From positions 1 through 45,352 of the forward strand of contig JAHDBF010000005.1 in NCBI GenBank assembly GCA_020630525.1: a stretch of 45,352 nt of DNA. The letters run 5' to 3'. Shown here piece after piece: positions 37,789 through 45,352 of the stretch. A program made the translations under genes and the position numbers. The stretch comes from Saprospiraceae bacterium. Its GTDB lineage: Bacteria; Bacteroidota; Bacteroidia; Chitinophagales; Saprospiraceae. The notes under the pieces were generated by a model. It made no database searches. It was given only the letters and a program-made list of their open reading frames with translations, and was not told the DNA's origin. Positions within the stretch are counted from its first letter, which is position 1; each line of letters starts with the position of its first letter.

Positions 37789-39123
37789 CTACCGCTCAAA
37801 CTCCATCCGCATACCAGCAGAAAAAGGCAATACATTATCATCAGCGTATACTAACTGACCGTTAACATATGTTTGCTCTACTTTTCCTTTAAATGTCATG
37901 CCTTCTAATGGTGACCAACCACATTTATAAAGAATGTTTTCTTTGTTAATCTCAATAGCTTTATTGATATCCACTAGCGCAAGATCTGCATAATACCCTT
38001 CTCTAATATATCCCCTCTTTGACACTTGAAAACATTGTGCAGGAGCATGACACATTTTCTCCACTACCCTCTCCAAAGAGATTTTTCCTTTGTGATAAAA
38101 GTCTAACATTAGATTTATACTGTGTTGTACCAGCGGCAATCCAGAAGGAGCATTTAAATAGTTACCAGATTTTTCCTCCATAGTATGCGGTGCATGATCT
38201 GTAGCTATGATATCTAATCTATTGTCTAACAGACCTTGCAACAATGCATCTTGATCTGCTTTAGATTTTATCGCAGGATTGCACTTTACTTTTGCACCAT
38301 GTGTTGGATAATAACTGTCATTAAAAAACATATGATGAACACAAAGCTCTGAGGTAATGCGCTTTTGCTCCAGAGGGATATCGTTTCTAAATAGATCCAA
38401 TTCTTTGGCAGTACTTATGTGCAAAATATGCAATCTAGTATTATGCTTTTTAGCCAATGCAACAGCACTCGAACTTGATAAATAGCAAGCCTCAACATCT
38501 CTAATTATTGGATGTTGTTCAAACGGGATATTTTCGCCAAACGCTTCTTGTGCCTTTGCGATATTTGCCCTTATTGTTCCTTCATCTTCACAATGTGTAG
38601 CAATCAACATTGGCACTTGAGCAAAAATACGGTCTAGGGTTTCAGAGTTATCGACGAGCATATTACCAGTACTCGAACCCATGAAAATCTTGATACCGCA
38701 TACATCCTTTGGGTTAGTCAATAATACTTCTTCTAGATTGTCATTTGTTGCTCCCATGAAAAAAGAGTAATTCGCTGGACTGACGGAATTTGCAATATCA
38801 TATTTTGCTTGCAAGTTAGCCTGTGTGACTGATTGTGGATTGGTATTTGGCATTTCCATAAAACTAGTAACGCCTCCTGCAACTGCTGCTTTTGACTCTG
38901 TAGAAATATCTGCTTTATGCGTCAATCCAGGCTCTCTAAAATGCACTTGGTCGTCTATTATACCTGGAATAATATGCAATCCTGATGCATCAACTTCCTT
39001 GGCTTCAGGCCTACTTATGATACCACCAATTTTTACAATTTTGTCATTATCAATGAGTAAATCTCCTTCTATGATTTTACCTTCATTGACTATTTGCGCG
39101 TTCTTAAAAATGGTTTTAGGCAT
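37789..39123 (-). CDS. pyrC: Dihydroorotase
   Basis: This 444-residue amidohydrolase closes carbamoyl-aspartate to dihydroorotate in pyrimidine synthesis. It shows DDQVHFREPGLTHK (substrate Arg63), the carboxylated Lys145 in GIKIFMGSSTG, the metal ligands His in ATHCEDEG and in LHILHIST, and the catalytic Asp in ATDHAPHT. The first His of the usual HxH pair is Gln59, as I recall for other Bacteroidota homologues, so it is likely a lineage trait and not decay. No other pyr gene is in the window. Confidence 0.94.
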   Translation of the reverse strand: MPKTIFKNAQIVNEGKIIEGDLLIDNDKIVKIGGIISRPEAKEVDASGLHIIPGIIDDQVHFREPGLTHKADISTESKAAVAGGVTSFMEMPNTNPQSVTQANLQAKYDIANSVSPANYSFFMGATNDNLEEVLLTNPKDVCGIKIFMGSSTGNMLVDNSETLDRIFAQVPMLIATHCEDEGTIRANIAKAQEAFGENIPFEQHPIIRDVEACYLSSSSAVALAKKHNTRLHILHISTAKELDLFRNDIPLEQKRITSELCVHHMFFNDSYYPTHGAKVKCNPAIKSKADQDALLQGLLDNRLDIIATDHAPHTMEEKSGNYLNAPSGLPLVQHSINLMLDFYHKGKISLERVVEKMCHAPAQCFQVSKRGYIREGYYADLALVDINKAIEINKENILYKCGWSPLEGMTFKGKVEQTYVNGQLVYADDNVLPFSAGMRMEFER

Positions 39124-39182
39124 GATGCTGTTTTGACATTTTGATTTGATAATACGAACTTAAGATTTAATCCAAAGCACAC

Positions 39183-39215
39183 AAAAAAAGGGAACTACAA
39201 ATTGCAATTCCCTTT
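39183..39215 (-). terminator. Rho-independent terminator of the glutamine synthetase gene
   Basis: AAAGGGAA (39187-39194) pairs with TTCCCTTT (39208-39215) around a 13-nt loop. On the minus strand it is followed by a T7 run. It lies 45 nt past the glutamine synthetase stop codon. Confidence 0.8.
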
Positions 39216-39259
39216 GATATTTTCGGTTTTATTTGATCAATTACTATCCCTTATAATAA

Positions 39260-40273
39260 TCAATTTTTCACCGTGCGGATGATAGAAGCAGCTACTTTGT
39301 ATGGATCAGCATTACTCGCAGGTCTTCTATCTTCTAACCATCCTTTCCATCCGCTTTCAACTGTAGCGATTGGTATTCTTATCGATGCGCCTCTGTCTGA
39401 AACTCCGTAAGAAAACTGATCAATAGCTTGTGTCTCATGTAAGCCAGTTAATCTTTCTTCGTTGTATGCTCCATAAACAGAGATTGCTTCTTTAATTCTT
39501 TCTTCAGGTCTAAATTTCTCACAAATATCTTCGTAAACCGATTTTTTTCCTGCTTTTCTCAATTTAGAATTTGAAAAATTGGCGTGCATACCAGATCCAT
39601 TCCAATCTCCCTTTACTGGCTTTGGATGCCAATCTATGACCAAACCATACTTTTCTGCTGTTCGTTCTAATATATATCTAGCGATCCAGATTTGATCACC
39701 AGCAGATTTTGCGCCTTTGGCAAATATTTGGAACTCCCATTGACCACACATTACTTCGGCGTTTATTCCTTCGATATTTAATCCAGCATCTATACAAAGA
39801 TCTAAGTGCTCTTCTACCAACTCCCTACCCACAGCATTGCCAGTACCTACGGAACAATAGTAAGGTCCTTGCGGAGCCGGATATCCATTTTCAGGAAAAC
39901 CAACTGGCTTATTTATTTCTGGATCGACGATTACATATTCTTGTTCAAAACCAAACCAGAAATCGTCATCATCATCGTCGATCGTAGCTCTACCATTGGT
40001 ATCGTGCGCAGTCCCATCAGAGTTTAACACCTCACACATTACAAAATAAGCGTTGTGTCTGCCAGGATCCTCATACACCGCAACAGGCTTCAAAAGCAAA
40101 TCAGAAGAACCACCTTTGGCTTGATTAGTCGAAGATCCATCATAAGACCACAATGGACAATCTTCGGGATTTCCTTTAAAACTTTTGGCATCAACCACCT
40201 TAGTTTTACTGCGCATTCCCTGTGTAGGTTGCGTACCATCTAACCAAATATATTCTAATTTAACTTTGCCCAT
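39260..40273 (-). CDS. glnII: Glutamine synthetase, type II (GSII, eukaryote-like)
   Basis: This enzyme makes glutamine from glutamate, ammonia and ATP. It is about 337 residues, far shorter than GSI (about 450-470) or GSIII (about 730), and carries GSII hallmarks: KLEYIWLDGT, LPLWSYDGSST-like PLWSYDGSSTNQA, FWFGFEQEYVIVD, NAEVMCGQWEFQI, GSGMHANFS and the C-terminal RGASIRIP. The ORF track starts at 40324, but Met18 (40273) begins the conserved GSII N-terminus (MGKVKLEYIWLDG), and the 17 extra residues look non-coding, so I choose that start. A run of six Asp lies just before WFGFEQE. It is transcribed alone and has its own terminator. Confidence 0.94.
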   Translation of the reverse strand: MGKVKLEYIWLDGTQPTQGMRSKTKVVDAKSFKGNPEDCPLWSYDGSSTNQAKGGSSDLLLKPVAVYEDPGRHNAYFVMCEVLNSDGTAHDTNGRATIDDDDDDFWFGFEQEYVIVDPEINKPVGFPENGYPAPQGPYYCSVGTGNAVGRELVEEHLDLCIDAGLNIEGINAEVMCGQWEFQIFAKGAKSAGDQIWIARYILERTAEKYGLVIDWHPKPVKGDWNGSGMHANFSNSKLRKAGKKSVYEDICEKFRPEERIKEAISVYGAYNEERLTGLHETQAIDQFSYGVSDRGASIRIPIATVESGWKGWLEDRRPASNADPYKVAASIIRTVKN

Positions 40274-40447
40274 AGTTGAGAATTTATTGTATTTTATAAT
40301 CTGAGGCGAAAGTAATTCAGCCACAAGAAAATCGTCTAAAAAAAATCTATTAATTAGGTTTGAATATTTTTGTATTTTGTGATACCCATTAACAATATTT
40401 TGTAAATTAATCCTTGTATATCAACAACTTATAGACAGTAAAATATT

Positions 40448-41971
40448 ATGCCCACAGTACATTCTGACTCACTTTACTTATTGATAAAAAGCCTAACTAA
40501 AGCAGAAAAAAGGAACTTTAAACTCTTTGCAAATCGAATTAAAAGCAACAAAGATGGTCTGTATATACAAATGTTTGATTTTCTAGAAAAAGCCAAAATC
40601 TATAACGAAGAGAAAGTCAATAAGCGTTTTTCCAATTTAAAACCCAATGACATATCGAATCTTAAGAGACATTTATATACGCAAATATTAAAGAGCTTAA
40701 GACTTATACACACAAAAAAAGATGTGGATTTACAAGTAAGAGAACAGCTCGATAACGCTAAAATTCTCTATGGAAAAGGATTGTACTTACAAAGCCTAAA
40801 AATATTGCAGCGGATTAGGGAATTGACCAAATCTTCGGAACAAGAGATTATGAATCTTGAAGTTTTGGAATTTCAAAAATTAATAGAATCTAGACATATT
40901 ACTAGGTCAAGAAAAATTGAAAACAAGGTAGAATCACTCATTCGAGAATCAAAAAAATCTAGAAAACTTATTAGCAGAACGTCTCACCTCTCTAGTCTCT
41001 CATTAAAAATCCAAGGATTATATATAAAACTAGGATTCGTCAAAAATGATATGGAAAAATTTTTGGTGGAAGAATATTATGAAAGTAATAAACCTGATCC
41101 ATTGCAAAAAAACGCTGGATTTTATGAAGAAGTATTGTGGAATCAAAGTCTAGTGTGGCACCATTATATGTTGATGAATTTTGACAAGAGTCTTGACCAT
41201 TCTATAGCTTGGGTAGATGTATTCGACCGTAATGAAAGTATGCAAATCAAAGACCCCAGTTTATATATCAGAGGAATGCATTATGTATTGACAAATAATT
41301 TCTACTTACAAAATCAAAAAGACTATAAAGCATGGTTAAAAAGATACGAACAATTTAATGAAAAGCATGGAAAAGACTTTGATGCCACTACTCAGATTTT
41401 AAATTTCAACTATCTATATAATGCAAAAATAAATAGCCTTTTATTGTCAAATGAATACAAACAAGCGTTGACACTCATTCCTGAAATAATTGACGCTATT
41501 GAGCATTTTAAAATGAAATTGGATTCTCATAGGTCATTGATATTCTTTTACAAGATTGCTTGGTTGTATATTGCGGTTGGTGATTACCAAACTGCCATTG
41601 ACTATTTAAATAAGGTAATTTACAAAAGAAAAGACCACCTACGCTCAGACATTGTAAGTTATGCCAAGCTGCTTCACTTAATGTGTCACTATCATCAAGG
41701 CAATTATAAATTGATAGCAAATCTAACTACTGGAGTGAAGCGATCCTTAGAACTGAGCAATGAATATTGTCAAACTACTCAGGCGATTTTGGCATTTTTG
41801 AACAAAAACCCAAATTCTACCGACCAAAAGGCTGCAATATTAAAGTTAAACCGTAAATTGATGAAGACTTACTCGGAAAGTTATGAAAAAAGATGTCACA
41901 TTTATTTTAACTTTATCGGGTGGACTGAAAGCCTAACTGAGAATCAAAGCATGTATGAATACTATTCTTAA
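40448..41971 (+). CDS. Uncharacterised helical-repeat (TPR-like) protein, coupled to the HHH-barrel gene
   Basis: This 507-residue protein lacks a signal peptide or TM segment and appears almost entirely helical. A basic N-terminal region (SLTKAEKRNFKLFANRI) precedes TPR-like hairpins, best seen near 365-400 (IAWLYIAVGDYQTAIDYLNKVI). It is a conserved-looking cytoplasmic protein with no named function known to me. It overlaps the start of the next gene by 17 nt, so the two are probably co-translated. A TATTTTTG box at 40365-40372 could drive it, though no -33 TTG is at the right distance. Confidence 0.78.
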   Translation: MPTVHSDSLYLLIKSLTKAEKRNFKLFANRIKSNKDGLYIQMFDFLEKAKIYNEEKVNKRFSNLKPNDISNLKRHLYTQILKSLRLIHTKKDVDLQVREQLDNAKILYGKGLYLQSLKILQRIRELTKSSEQEIMNLEVLEFQKLIESRHITRSRKIENKVESLIRESKKSRKLISRTSHLSSLSLKIQGLYIKLGFVKNDMEKFLVEEYYESNKPDPLQKNAGFYEEVLWNQSLVWHHYMLMNFDKSLDHSIAWVDVFDRNESMQIKDPSLYIRGMHYVLTNNFYLQNQKDYKAWLKRYEQFNEKHGKDFDATTQILNFNYLYNAKINSLLLSNEYKQALTLIPEIIDAIEHFKMKLDSHRSLIFFYKIAWLYIAVGDYQTAIDYLNKVIYKRKDHLRSDIVSYAKLLHLMCHYHQGNYKLIANLTTGVKRSLELSNEYCQTTQAILAFLNKNPNSTDQKAAILKLNRKLMKTYSESYEKRCHIYFNFIGWTESLTENQSMYEYYS

Positions 41972-44081
41972 ACACCTTATCCAAGCATTTTTACTGATTG
42001 CTTGTTCATGTATAGCTAACAACAACTTATCCGCTCAAGATATTCCTGTAGAATTGCAACAATTGCTCGAACAATATTTAGAAGAGCTTGATGCTGACGA
42101 ATTTGACATTACAGACATTATTATCCGATTAGAAGATTTTAAGAAAAGACCCTTAGAACTCAATACGGCAACTTATGAAGAACTCACGGAATTACTGTTC
42201 TTGACTGGACCCCAAATCCAAGCTTTAATTGATCATAGAATAAAATTTGGAGATTTACTTTCTATAGAAGAATTACAAAGTATTCCTGATTTTGATATTG
42301 AGACCATAAAGGCACTAGCTCCTTATGTGACCGTAAAAAAGAGCAATAGATTTAATTATTCGATTTTAAAAATGATGGCAGAAGGCCGTAACGAAGTCTT
42401 TTTAAAATGGAGGAGAATCATTGAAGAACAAAAAGGATTTATAAAAGATGAAGAAGGTACTTCCCCCTATCTTGGTGATCCCAATCGGTTATTTGTCAGA
42501 TACAGACATAACTACGAGAATAGGTTAAAATACGGATTTACACTAGAAAAAGATCCTGGCGAAGAGTTTTTCAAAGGTTCTAACAAGCAGGGTTTTGACT
42601 ATATGACTGCGCATTTATATTTAAAAGACTACACTAAGTTTTTAAAAGATTTGGCGCTTGGAGATTATACCGTGAGTATGGGACAAGGTCTAATTATGCA
42701 CAATAATTTTGGGTCAGGAAAATCAAGCTGGGTTAACTCTGTAAAAAAAGGTGGACGAGCTTTCAGAGCATATAACTCTGTAAATGAAAATGATTATTTC
42801 CGAGGTGCAGGAGCAACAATGCGTCCTTTAAAAAATATTGAATTAAGCCTATTTGGTAGTTATAAAAAGCTGGATGCTACGGTGGTAGAGCAAGACGATG
42901 AAGAAGATCCAGAGGCACCAGACGATGGAGGTCAAGCAGATTTTAGTTCGATAAGAACAGGAGGATTACATAGAACGCTATCTGAAATAGCTAATGAAAA
43001 AACCATCACTGCATTGCAATATGGTGGAATTGTAAAATACCAAAGAGACAGATTTCACTTTGCCGTAAATTATTTACAAAATGATTTTGGCGGAAATTTT
43101 GTTCCAAATACTGCGTTGTATAGAACATTCCAACAAATACCATCTGAACTTAATAATTTAAGTGTGGATTACTCTGTAAGAATTAAAAATTGGCACTTCT
43201 TTGGAGAATCTGCGTTATCAAACTATGATACTTGGGCCAATATTCACGGATTATTATTAGGTTTAGATAAAACTATTAGTGCATCGATAGTTTACCGTAA
43301 TTACAGTCGAGGTTACGTAGCCATCAACCCAAATGCATTTGGAGAATCATCAAGAATAAATAATGAAGAAGGCATCTATATGGGTGTAGAAATACGTCCT
43401 GTATACGCTTGGAAACTTTCTCTTTATGCAGATTTTTGGAAAAATCCTTGGGCAAGTTTCACTTCAAACAGACCAAGTTATGGCAAAGAATATCTAGCAA
43501 AATTAGACTATATTATTAAGAGAAAACTAAACATCTATGCTCAGATTATGTATGTAGATTTTGAGCAAAATGACTTTAGTGATACTACAATTAAGACAAT
43601 AGGAAACGCCAGAAGACTTAGGTTAAGAACACACGTTTCTTATAAGGTCAATAAGACTTTGGAATTAAGAAGTAGGGTTGAATTCCATTGGGCAAAGTTA
43701 GATGATAGCTATACGAGTAATGGAAATATTGCTTATGCTGACCTCATATATAAGCCAGCACAATCACCATTTTCTATGTCTGCAAGGTATATGATTTTTG
43801 ACACTGACGATTACAATTCTAGAATTTATACTTACGAAAATGATATACTTTATGAATTCTACATTCCTGCTTTCGCCAATAAAGGTTCTAGGTATTATGT
43901 AAATTTTAGATACAAAGCAACACGTTGGTTAACTGCGGAATTTAGGGTTGCAAGAACCCAATACGAAGATAGATTTGAATTTATCAATAACGAACGGGTA
44001 CAAGCAATCAGTTCTGGAAACAATCTAATTATTGGAGATAGTCAGACAGAAATCAAAGCGCAATTGGTTTTTAAATTTTAA
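41955..44081 (+). CDS. Helix-hairpin-helix protein with outer-membrane beta-barrel-like C-terminal region
   Basis: This 708-residue exported protein has a signal peptide ending NNNLSAQ (a lipobox-like LIAC is also present but less likely). Residues about 55-125 form a ComEA-type double helix-hairpin-helix (LNTATYEELTELLFLTGPQI; FGDLLSIEELQSIPDFD). The remaining roughly 580 residues are rich in alternating strands with aromatic ends, including RFHFAVNYLQNDFGGNF and RYYVNFRYKATRWLTAEFRV, and the chain ends in the barrel-like AQLVFKF. HHH motifs in ComEA bind DNA during uptake. Here the HHH would lie in the periplasm next to a barrel, so a DNA uptake or anchoring role is possible but unproven. 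Confidence 0.8.
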   Translation: MNTILKHLIQAFLLIACSCIANNNLSAQDIPVELQQLLEQYLEELDADEFDITDIIIRLEDFKKRPLELNTATYEELTELLFLTGPQIQALIDHRIKFGDLLSIEELQSIPDFDIETIKALAPYVTVKKSNRFNYSILKMMAEGRNEVFLKWRRIIEEQKGFIKDEEGTSPYLGDPNRLFVRYRHNYENRLKYGFTLEKDPGEEFFKGSNKQGFDYMTAHLYLKDYTKFLKDLALGDYTVSMGQGLIMHNNFGSGKSSWVNSVKKGGRAFRAYNSVNENDYFRGAGATMRPLKNIELSLFGSYKKLDATVVEQDDEEDPEAPDDGGQADFSSIRTGGLHRTLSEIANEKTITALQYGGIVKYQRDRFHFAVNYLQNDFGGNFVPNTALYRTFQQIPSELNNLSVDYSVRIKNWHFFGESALSNYDTWANIHGLLLGLDKTISASIVYRNYSRGYVAINPNAFGESSRINNEEGIYMGVEIRPVYAWKLSLYADFWKNPWASFTSNRPSYGKEYLAKLDYIIKRKLNIYAQIMYVDFEQNDFSDTTIKTIGNARRLRLRTHVSYKVNKTLELRSRVEFHWAKLDDSYTSNGNIAYADLIYKPAQSPFSMSARYMIFDTDDYNSRIYTYENDILYEFYIPAFANKGSRYYVNFRYKATRWLTAEFRVARTQYEDRFEFINNERVQAISSGNNLIIGDSQTEIKAQLVFKF

Positions 44082-44094
44082 TTCAACTAGTCGT

Positions 44095-45294
44095 CTAATA
44101 CAATAAATATTTCTCCCTGATCTTTTGAAAAGAATTGAGACCTGACTGCCAGTGGTCTCTTATTTCTTTTTCGGTCTTTTTCGCTAAGATTTGATTTCTT
44201 AATGATTTTGTTCCAGCTAGTTTTTCGAAGAAATTATTGTCAAGGAAAAAGTCAGTCTGATTATTTGGCAATCGATCAAATGCATCAATCACGTAATTTA
44301 AATTAAGTCTTGCTTGATTAAAAATGGAATCTACATTTAACTCAGACAATGACTTACCGAACACTACTTCATCTTTAAATTTTGGGTATTTAGCTCCAAA
44401 ATTTTCCTTTGGCATATAGGCAAATGACTTGTTGTTGTAATCAGTGTGTCCATATCTTTGGAATGGAGCATCAGTGCCTCTGCCTTCGTTAAAAGTTGTT
44501 CCTTCAAAAAAGCACAACGATGGATACAACTGTATAGACAGTGCATTAGGTAAATTGGGTGAAGGAGAAATCGGCAATTCATACCTAACTTCCCTATCAT
44601 AATTTTCGCAAGGAATGATGGTTAAGTCTAATTTTTTATCAGAATCCAACCATGATTCTCCTACCACCATCTTAGCGTACTCACCTATCGTCATTCCATA
44701 TGCAACAGGAACATTGTGTAAACCTACGAAAGATGTATACTCGTCCTCCATCAAAGGACCATCGATATAATGCGCATGTGGATTTGGTCTATCTAATACT
44801 ACAAACGGTATGCTCATATCTGCTGCAGTTTCCATAACGTAAGTCATCGTAGAAATGTACGTATAAAATCTTAATCCGACATCTTGAATATCAAATAAGA
44901 TTAGGTCGATGTCATTTAATATTTCGTGAGAGGGTTTTCGATTTTTACCGTATAATGACAAAATGGGAAGTCCTGTTTTTATGTCTTTGCCATCAGCGAT
45001 TTTTTCACCAGCATCAGCCTTCCCTCTAAATCCATGTTCGGGGGCAAATATCTTTTTTACATTTATTCCTAGAGCAAGTAAAGTATCTACCAAATGTGTA
45101 TTATCTATCTGACTAGTCTGATTAGCTACTATAGCTATAGATCGGTCTTTTATTAAAGGCAAGTATTTTTCTAATTGCTGTGCGCCTACCTTTAACTCAT
45201 TAGTCTTGGCCACACTATTTACTTGTGACTCTACAACCGATGCATTGCAAGAGAATAAAAAGAAAACAATACATAAAAGGACATTATAACTCAC
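44095..45294 (-). CDS. namZ: DUF1343 lipoprotein, NamZ-type exo-beta-N-acetylmuramidase family
   Basis: This 399-residue protein has a lipobox at FLFSC (Cys16), so it is anchored in the envelope. Family motifs: AIVANQTSQID, IFAPEHGFRGKADAGE, PILSLYGKNRKPS, LILFDIQDVGLRFYTYISTM, VVLDRPNP and FFEGTTFNEGRGTDAPFQR. Bacillus subtilis YbbC (NamZ) of this family cleaves terminal MurNAc from peptidoglycan fragments. A role in cell-wall recycling is therefore likely, and it fits the presence of a BadF-type amino-sugar kinase elsewhere in the window. Activity of this member is inferred. Confidence 0.9.
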   Translation of the reverse strand: MSYNVLLCIVFFLFSCNASVVESQVNSVAKTNELKVGAQQLEKYLPLIKDRSIAIVANQTSQIDNTHLVDTLLALGINVKKIFAPEHGFRGKADAGEKIADGKDIKTGLPILSLYGKNRKPSHEILNDIDLILFDIQDVGLRFYTYISTMTYVMETAADMSIPFVVLDRPNPHAHYIDGPLMEDEYTSFVGLHNVPVAYGMTIGEYAKMVVGESWLDSDKKLDLTIIPCENYDREVRYELPISPSPNLPNALSIQLYPSLCFFEGTTFNEGRGTDAPFQRYGHTDYNNKSFAYMPKENFGAKYPKFKDEVVFGKSLSELNVDSIFNQARLNLNYVIDAFDRLPNNQTDFFLDNNFFEKLAGTKSLRNQILAKKTEKEIRDHWQSGLNSFQKIREKYLLY

Positions 45295-45352
45295 GAAACG
45301 ATGTTTTACTAAATAAATCGCTCTAATATATTATAATTTTATTTAATATGTT

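Noticed and set aside
39260-40324. Upstream start (40324) for glutamine synthetase
   Set aside because: The 17 added residues do not match GSII proteins, and Met18 begins the conserved N-terminus.

Overview
The window looks like chromosomal DNA from a member of the Bacteroidota, most likely a marine or environmental Saprospiria-type organism. That placement is inferred. The evidence is low GC, Bacteroidota promoter elements of the TTG-N(17-23)-TAnnTTTG form, many signal peptides ending in AQ, type IX secretion (T9SS) type A and type B C-terminal sorting domains, a PorP/SprF protein, a type II glutamine synthetase and DUF1343. No tRNA, rRNA, CRISPR array, phage gene or insertion sequence was recognised.

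Layout. 1-9223 (minus strand) is a T9SS export cassette: a PorP/SprF barrel, a TPR/PD40/OmpA-like envelope protein and an 1887-residue type B adhesin-like protein, closed by a clear terminator. 9224-9767 is an AT-rich gap. 9768-13899 holds a class III sirtuin, lipB, a secreted thioredoxin-fold/dockerin-like protein and a peptide-binding lipoprotein, packed in convergent pairs with abutting or overlapping stop codons. 14065-19797 is a 1.9-kresidue secreted protein with seven HYR-containing repeats, two C-type lectin domains, a GEVED domain and a type A sorting domain, followed by a strong terminator. 19876-24385 holds a DUF2007 protein, an FMN reductase, the UPF0173 hydrolase-parA-parB operon with a well-formed promoter, and a flavin monooxygenase.

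24545-32562 (minus strand) is the most unusual part. A LytTR two-component operon (degenerate histidine kinase, intact histidine kinase, LytTR regulator, joined by 4-nt overlaps) is followed at once by a tight four-gene operon: a Ser/Thr pseudokinase, a two-TM zinc-ribbon protein, an acidic protein with DxxxDGII[D/E] repeats, and an outer-membrane barrel. Two catalytically degenerate kinases of different families therefore lie side by side. A perfect 10-mer direct repeat with a 21-bp period, close to a LytTR site, lies upstream of the first gene, next to a -7 box that lacks a -33 element. I propose an autoregulated envelope signalling module that may be undescribed. Wiring and function are inference.

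32876-45294 is mostly metabolic and envelope housekeeping: 3-hydroxybutyryl-CoA dehydrogenase, a secreted unknown protein, a BadF-type sugar kinase, pfkA (with Asn at the usual Asp103), a T9SS type A secreted protein, dihydroorotase, type II glutamine synthetase, a helical-repeat protein coupled to a helix-hairpin-helix/barrel protein, and a NamZ-type (DUF1343) lipoprotein.
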